A stretch of 64,000 nucleotides of DNA from Hippophae tibetana (taxonomy: Eukaryota > Streptophyta > Magnoliopsida > Rosales > Elaeagnaceae), in contig CM072809.1 in NCBI GenBank assembly GCA_037013495.1, positions 1,612,001 through 1,676,000 of the forward strand. The letters are read 5' to 3'. The translations under genes were made by a program, and so were the position numbers. This document shows, one piece after another, positions 58,338 through 64,000 of this stretch. The notes beneath the pieces are model-generated. The model saw only the letters and a program-made list of their open reading frames with translations. It did no database searches and was not told where the DNA came from. Position 1 is the stretch's first letter; every line of letters begins with the position of its first letter.

Positions 58338-61300
58338 ATGGCGAGCCCACGAGCAGTAGTGATTTTGCCAGAATCGGTGGACCAAATTATTGACCGAATA
58401 TGTGCGGAGCAAAACCAAACACAGCCAGACGCGTCGGTCAGGAGACGGCTGGCCTCTATTGACGAAAATACGGCCCTTCAGCTCCTCCGTCAAATTTCCA
58501 GAGGCAAAATCAGGAACTTGAGTGCCTACATCATCTTCATGCTCTCGCGTCCTCCTTTCTCGTCTTCTTCTACTCTTCCTCCCAGAAGTCCGGATGTTTC
58601 ATTTTCTTCACCAAATTGGAGTCCCTCTTCTTCCTCAGCTTCACCTAATTACTCTATTAAGCGTTATTTTTCCGCAATCCCTCAAAGTATGAAAGAAAAT
58701 CGTTTCTAATTCGTTTTTTTTATTTCTTTTTTTTTTCCTTATTTTAATCGAGTTAATCGATGATTAATGTGCTATGGTGGATACAGGCAAGAATGTTGTG
58801 CGATCTTTAATTATGGAGCGTCCAACTGAAATAGGACGAGCGTGCTTGGAAGTTTTGGGAGAGCTCGAGTTTAAAAAGCAGTTTATGATCTTAAATTACA
58901 GTGGCGGGTACTGTATTTTCAAAAAAGGGCAGCTATTGTTTCCTGCGTCGAAGCTTCGTTCGGGTTTATTAATCATTTGTGATATTGGTTTTTGTTTCTT
59001 ATTTTACACAGTAAGGAGCTGTCGAGCGTTATTTCTGTTGACGAAATTCACGAGCTTAAGCATTTACCTATGGTTGCTTTCGAGAAGAGAGTCTGGGAGC
59101 GCATAGGAAAATACCGTGTCGACAAAGAAGACAGAAGAACGGTGAAATTATTACACTATTATAATCATTTTAATTCAATTTATCAATTTGTTTTTAAAAA
59201 AAAATCATCATTTTAATATTTTTTAATGCTCAATGGCTTTTTAAAAAAATAAAAATAAAAATAAAAAGATAATGTAGGTAATCTTTCGTACGTGTAAAGG
59301 TTCAAGAGAAAGGTAAAAAAGAAGTTAAAATAGTACTATTTTAACTTTTATTAAAAATCATTCAATGTTAAAATAATAAACATCTGATTTACTTTTCCCA
59401 TGCTATAAATTTGACTAATCTCATATTATAATAATATGATGATAAATTTATATTAATTTAAATAAAGTGAACAATGTTTCTAAAAAAAATGAACCCGTGA
59501 GTTTACTTTTCCCATAATTCTATATTAATATTATACCATTTTTTTTCTTCACTGTGGTACATTGACTATTTTCTATATCAAATGACTCCCAGAATTGTTC
59601 TGATTTGTTTCAACTAATTACTCCAATACGAAAACTGGCCAAAATGATGGAAAAATTTGAAATTTCTAATTCATTTGCATGACACGTGAAATTATATGGG
59701 TATTTTTGTTATTTCTTTTAATACGAAAAAAATTGCAAAGCGATCAGGTGCACTGCACGGGCCACGGAGCTTATTTTTCCTCTTTCTCTCCCAGCTCGCG
59801 ATCTCCATATCCCTCAAGAAAATTGCATAACCCAAAAACAACCTCAAATTCTTTCTAATCAGACTATAATATTAGTCAGCTTAACTTACAAATCAAGGAA
59901 AAAGAAATTGCAGCTTCTATCATTTTGCAACTTTTTTTTGTTCATATTAAAAGAAATACCAAAAACAACCTTAGAATTTCAATTGTCATGCACATGACAA
60001 AGCAATTTCAAGTGTCATGAACATTTAAGTAGTCACTTGTTACGAAAAAAAATAAATTAAAATCCAATAATAATAATAGAATTATGAACGTTTTCCCTAT
60101 TATGTATTACAGTAGAAGAAGTAATAGAAGGTTTGGTTGCGTTTTTAAAAAAATTGTTTTCTCTTTTTATAATATAATTTTTCGTTATCTGAGGTTTTTA
60201 GGGTGTGATTAATCCTACTAGTCATAACCAACTGATATAGCTTGTGATTCTGTTTATTGTGGGAAGTTGAACATAGAGCCATGTTAGTCCCTTATTTTTG
60301 ACATTCTAGGGCAATTTCATTTGTTAATTGCTTATTGACTTGTTCAGTATTCAAATTTACAGAGGTATACGTGTTTTTGCACTAGCTTTTTGTACAAGTG
60401 GAGGGCATTAGTATATTTTAGTTGCGAGTTTTGTCCATAAAACCTTCATTTTTTTATTATTATCCTGTATTTATTTTGCAGTCTCCTGATTGGGACCCAT
60501 CAAAAACGCACATATATCATTGTCATGTTTCTCCGGATGGAAGTTGCACGTTCAAGGTTATTCTGGTCTCCGCAGTGAACTGTCATACATGTAAATGTAA
60601 TTATACTATAAAAATGAGTCATATATCAGGAGATTTTTCTGTCATTTATGAGCTTTATCTGCAAATTCTTCTGTCAGAACTTTCTGTATACCTAAAATTA
60701 TGAGTTAAACTACTCGGGATGGGATTGTATGTTGTTATTTAATACATGAAGCTTCTAGAATTGTTTTTTAAAGCTTTGTCTTTATATCATTTGAATATAC
60801 CAGGAGCGAGAAAGTTATGTATCCATCCTGAAGTAAATATTCAACTGGATTTTGTGCATTCCTTTGCATGTTATTATCATTCTCCACACGTTCAACTGTT
60901 TATTCACTTAGAAAATGTTATCGTTGTCTTCTCATTAAGGGTCCATTTCTGAACAAAAAGAGGACTCATCTCCAAAAGGTCTTAGGTGATGACAATGTTG
61001 TAGTGGTACAGTTCGCTGAAGATGCAACCAAAATGGGTTTAAATGGTGGTTCTAGTGGTTCTAATTATGCCGTGTACGAGAAAATTCTCAAAGAAGGGAT
61101 TCTTGTTGGATTGCGCCGGTATCAATTCTTTGGTGAGATCTTTTACCTTTCTTTTTGTCAATTTTTACCATTATCATCTTTATCAAATTATAATGATATA
61201 ATCGACCTTTCTTTTTGATTAAGAGGAAGAATGATAAAGAATCATATGTTTCATTCTTTTATGTTGCATTTTTCAAAGTCAGTGGTCAATTTGAATTATT

Positions 61301-63816
61301 TTGTGAAAGTCTTTTAACATTCTCACTTTAATTTTCCAAGTTATGTTTCGTAAATTTCAATGTTGATTTGCTTATGAAACCATTCAAGTTTTATATCAAA
61401 TCAAAACAAAATTAACATTGCTACTAAATGTTTCATAAATACTAAATATCTCTTAGCTTTAATATTCAGTTTGTAACAAAATTTATTTCATCTATTTTGT
61501 CACATTGATGAGATTTCATTTGCCTTTTCTTTATTATCACATTTCCAAAGACTGGTCTGTACAGTCTGCAAATCCATGTTCAAACAGGATCAATGCGTCC
61601 TTTTTCCTTTTTCTATCACACTGGATACGTCAGCTATGAAAATATGTAATTCCCTGCACAAAACTTTGTTTAAGTATCACTGGTTGTAACATGGGATGCA
61701 TGATTATTTTTCCTTGGTTACGTTTTAATGTGTATATTTTTTTAATAGTAGGTATGTGATTTAATATCGTGTCTTGAGAATTTTGGCTTTATTTGTAATT
61801 CTTCTCTACTATCTTAAAATGGAAATGGATCAGTGTTTAAAGATGGAGGCAAAGAGGAGAAGAAGAAGAACCCAACTTCATCACCTGTTAAGTGTTATTT
61901 TGTTCAAATGGAGTCTGATGCTCAGATTGATCGGAATGTAAAATATATATTGTCTAATAAAACAATATACGAGGCTCGGTGTGTGTTCATGCATGCACAT
62001 ACAGTATCTAGTATTAACAGCTATATGGCTAGGTATGTTGGTTATGGAGATAGATCTTTAAGAACTATGTCTATGCTCTAACCATTACCTCAGTACTGAT
62101 AGTGCTGTCCTTGCTGAAAATTTAGGTTATCACTCATTTTGTCAAAGACAGTGAGCCTGCCGGTTGACATATCATCTATAAAAATAGAAAGGAAAGAAGA
62201 TAAATACTGCCTGGTAGTATTATATAATATATATTTTTGAAGAAATCTGTTGCTTTAGTTTACTATGTATCAAATTTGTACACTATTTTTTTTTAATCCC
62301 CCCTTCCTGGTTTGAAACTGCAGAATGAATTTGGTGAATGTATATATAGAGATGGAAAACCTCTTATTCACACAGATGGCACGGGATTCATATCTGAGGA
62401 CTTGGCTTCGTTGTGCTCAAAAAATTTGTTGAGAGGAGAGTCTATCAATGATGGAAAGTTGGAGGTTTTGACTTTTAACTTTACCATAACTATTTATTTT
62501 ATTGTGTCAAACTGTAGCTTTTGGTGAATTTGTAAATAGGGTTTAACATGCATAGTTCCCATTATGTCATCTTTATTATCCACATGGAGACTGCTCATGT
62601 AGAGCATCTTTGAAATCTTACTATCAACTTTATCATAATTTTTGAGGTTTAGGAATGAAATATGATTCATATATTTGGTTTCGCATTTTGACAATTGGAA
62701 TGGGAATAGTACGAAATGCTTTCAGCTTACAACATGAATATCAATTACACTGGTCCCCTTAAGAAAAGATGATCGACTACTTTCCTAAATAATTAACGGT
62801 AATAATATTATCACAATAACTTTTGTTATTACCATAATAAAAATGCATGAAATGTCTATTTTACTAATAATATTAATTATACCTTAGTGCGACTATTATT
62901 GAATAAATTATTAGGAATGAAATATTCTTGTGGCAATAATAATTTCCATCGTAGTAATATCGTTACCTATAGTAAAAAATACTTTTAATTAATATTATTT
63001 GTAAAAATAATAAAGTAATTATTTGAGATAACAGTAATTAAATGACATTATTTAAGTTCTATGTTTTGTTATATTTCTTTTGCAAACCAAATAATACAAT
63101 AATAACTCATGTTTTTATTTCATTCGTAAAACCAAACACCTTAATAGTAATATAGTTTCCTTTCAATTCAATTACATTACTATTACTATTCTTAATAATT
63201 TTTCATTATGTAAATCAAACATAACTTTAATGCATAAGTTGGTAGGAGGTGTGTGACGAATTTATATTGATTTTATATTCTCAACATTTTGGAAAGGCTC
63301 ATCATTAAGTTATTATCAAAACTAGGAGGGTAAGAATTCAAGCTTTATCATACGGTCTAATATCATGTTAAAGGTCTAATATCATGTTAAAGGAGTGTTT
63401 GCTAAGAAAGTTTTTGAAATTTTTTAGCTTTTAATTTTAATTTAATCTACCTATTTTCCTTGCTTATATATATATATTTTTAAAGTATTCGTCTATGTAT
63501 ACTGAACCTTTTCGGTTAATCATTTATTTGTTTTTGAGTTTGTAGATAATTCACAAGCGCAACAAACATGAGGAAAAAGATTTAGAAACAAAGCATTTAG
63601 ATTTTACTACTCAGGAGCCGGTAATGTGTGCCATATTTTGTGAACGACATCTCATCTCCCGCTATTCTTTTTACGTCAGCTTACTCTGAAGGTTTTAACT
63701 TCTTAGTCATTTTATTTACTATCCCGTTTCCTTCCTTCCCCTAGCCTTTATTGATGCAGATCCGTCTCTTTAATAAGGGTTGTGCTGTGAAGGGGACCCT
63801 TCTTTTGAACAAGAAG
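58338..63816 (+). CDS. RNA-dependent RNA polymerase, RDR-gamma type (RDR3/4/5-like), 5' part, continues past the window
   Basis: Ten exons with GT/AG borders, all joining in frame to about 476 codons: 58338-58686, 58787-58907, 59012-59141, 60482-60556, 60940-61132, 61834-62032, 62126-62213, 62324-62464, 63546-63620, 63760-63816. The start MASPRAVVILPESVDQIID is the first ATG. Diagnostic blocks: LQLLRQISRGKIRNLSAYII, SVDEIHELKHLPM, WDPSKTHIYHCHVSPDGS, RTHLQKVLGDDNVV, KEGILVGLRRYQFF, VFKDGGKEEKKKNPTSSPV, SNKTIYEARCVFMHAHTV, LSLILSKTV, DGKPLIHTDGTGFISEDLA, and IRLFNKGCAVKGTLL. These are the N-terminal and early polymerase regions of plant RDRs. The GKEEKKK block and the N-terminus point to the gamma clade, which in plants carries a DFDGD catalytic loop; that loop lies beyond 64000. 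The family synthesises double-stranded RNA from single-stranded templates, but gamma-clade roles are poorly known. No stop or frameshift is seen. Confidence 0.95.
59142..60481 (+). other. Long third intron of the RDR gene
   Basis: A 1.34-kb intron. A GC-balanced patch at 59745-59830 (CAGGTGCACTGCACGGGCC, then a CTCTTTCTCTCCC tract) looks like an old leader or insertion but has no gene. The rest is AT-rich. Confidence 0.55.
62465..63545 (+). other. Eighth intron of the RDR gene
   Basis: A 1.08-kb intron containing Tourist-related sequence around 63020-63140. Other parts are AT-rich without recognisable features. A short direct duplication AGGTCTAATATCATGTTAA(A) lies near 63355-63390. Confidence 0.55.
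63020..63140. mobile_element. Tourist-related element remnant in an RDR intron
   Basis: CAGTAATTAAATGACATTATTTAAGTTC and the terminal GTAAAACCAAACACC followed by TTA (63141-63143) match the right part of the element at 208-1358. The left end was not placed; similar words at 62670-62710 (ATTTGGTTTCGCATTTTGACAATTGGAATG) might be it. Confidence 0.5.
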
Positions 63817-64000
63817 GTAAAGGTTCTGCCTATTATTTTATTTGAAGAAGATACTGACTTAAAGTATTCCCCCTAGCTTGAAAGTAAATTATAGAAGTTT
63901 TTATTTTTTATATTGGTTCTTGGAGAATCTATGCATGGATAAATAGATGCATACCTGCATGCATGTAGTAATGAATTTATCTATAAGTTAATTGTTTATT

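Noticed and set aside
1..64000. CRISPR arrays, operons, ribosome binding sites, riboswitches, tRNA or rRNA genes
   Set aside because: Plant nuclear DNA; no regularly spaced direct repeats with unique spacers, and no tRNA or rRNA gene recognisable by eye.

Overview
The window is nuclear DNA of a flowering plant, most likely a eudicot. It is very AT-rich, with long gene-poor stretches, plant Ty1/copia elements primed by initiator-Met tRNA, Arabidopsis-type telomere heptamers (CCCTAAA), Tourist-like MITEs, an AP2/ERF transcription factor and an intron-rich plant RNA-dependent RNA polymerase. The species cannot be named from the sequence alone.

Layout. 1-16 kb has no intact gene: a Tourist-like transposon filled with telomere-like repeats (208-1358), a decayed LINE endonuclease fragment (about 1931-2490), small tandem duplications, foldback/MITE-like elements and microsatellites. 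15.9-20.6 kb is a copia element on the minus strand. Its gag-pol frame is fully open, yet its 5' LTR is reduced to 23 bp and is still flanked by a perfect 5-bp target duplication. 21.3-22.2 kb holds an intact, intronless DREB-type AP2/ERF gene. 26.2-30.7 kb is a heavily mutated Tork/Tnt1-type copia relic between about 315-bp direct repeats. 31-41 kb is AT-rich intergenic DNA with an inverted pair of about 0.5-kb repeats, a cluster of four G-boxes and an unidentified coding-like remnant.

41.5-54.1 kb is an intron-containing pseudogene of the anaphase-promoting-complex subunit CDC27/APC3 (HOBBIT type). It carries a TAG in exon 4, further nonsense codons, frameshifts and a block of missing exons. 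One of its introns holds a third copia element (46200-50713) with two LTRs. That element has mutated integrase and reverse-transcriptase catalytic sites. In place of the front of gag it carries an FG/F-rich reading frame resembling a host nucleoporin (plant NUP214-like). 55.5-57.5 kb is a truncated golgin-like pseudogene abutted by an antisense copia reverse-transcriptase fragment. From 58.3 kb to the right edge runs the 5' half of an apparently intact RDR-gamma (RDR3/4/5-type) gene: ten exons that all join in frame.

Only two host genes look functional here: the AP2/ERF factor and the RDR gene. The rest records repeated retrotransposon and MITE insertion and decay, with many nonsense codons explained by C-to-T (or G-to-A) changes as expected of methylated, silenced DNA. 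The most unusual items are the nucleoporin-like capture inside a copia element, the copia insertion with a nearly absent 5' LTR but intact target duplication, and the telomere-like array inside a Tourist-type transposon. All family assignments rest on reading motifs by eye; no database search was made.
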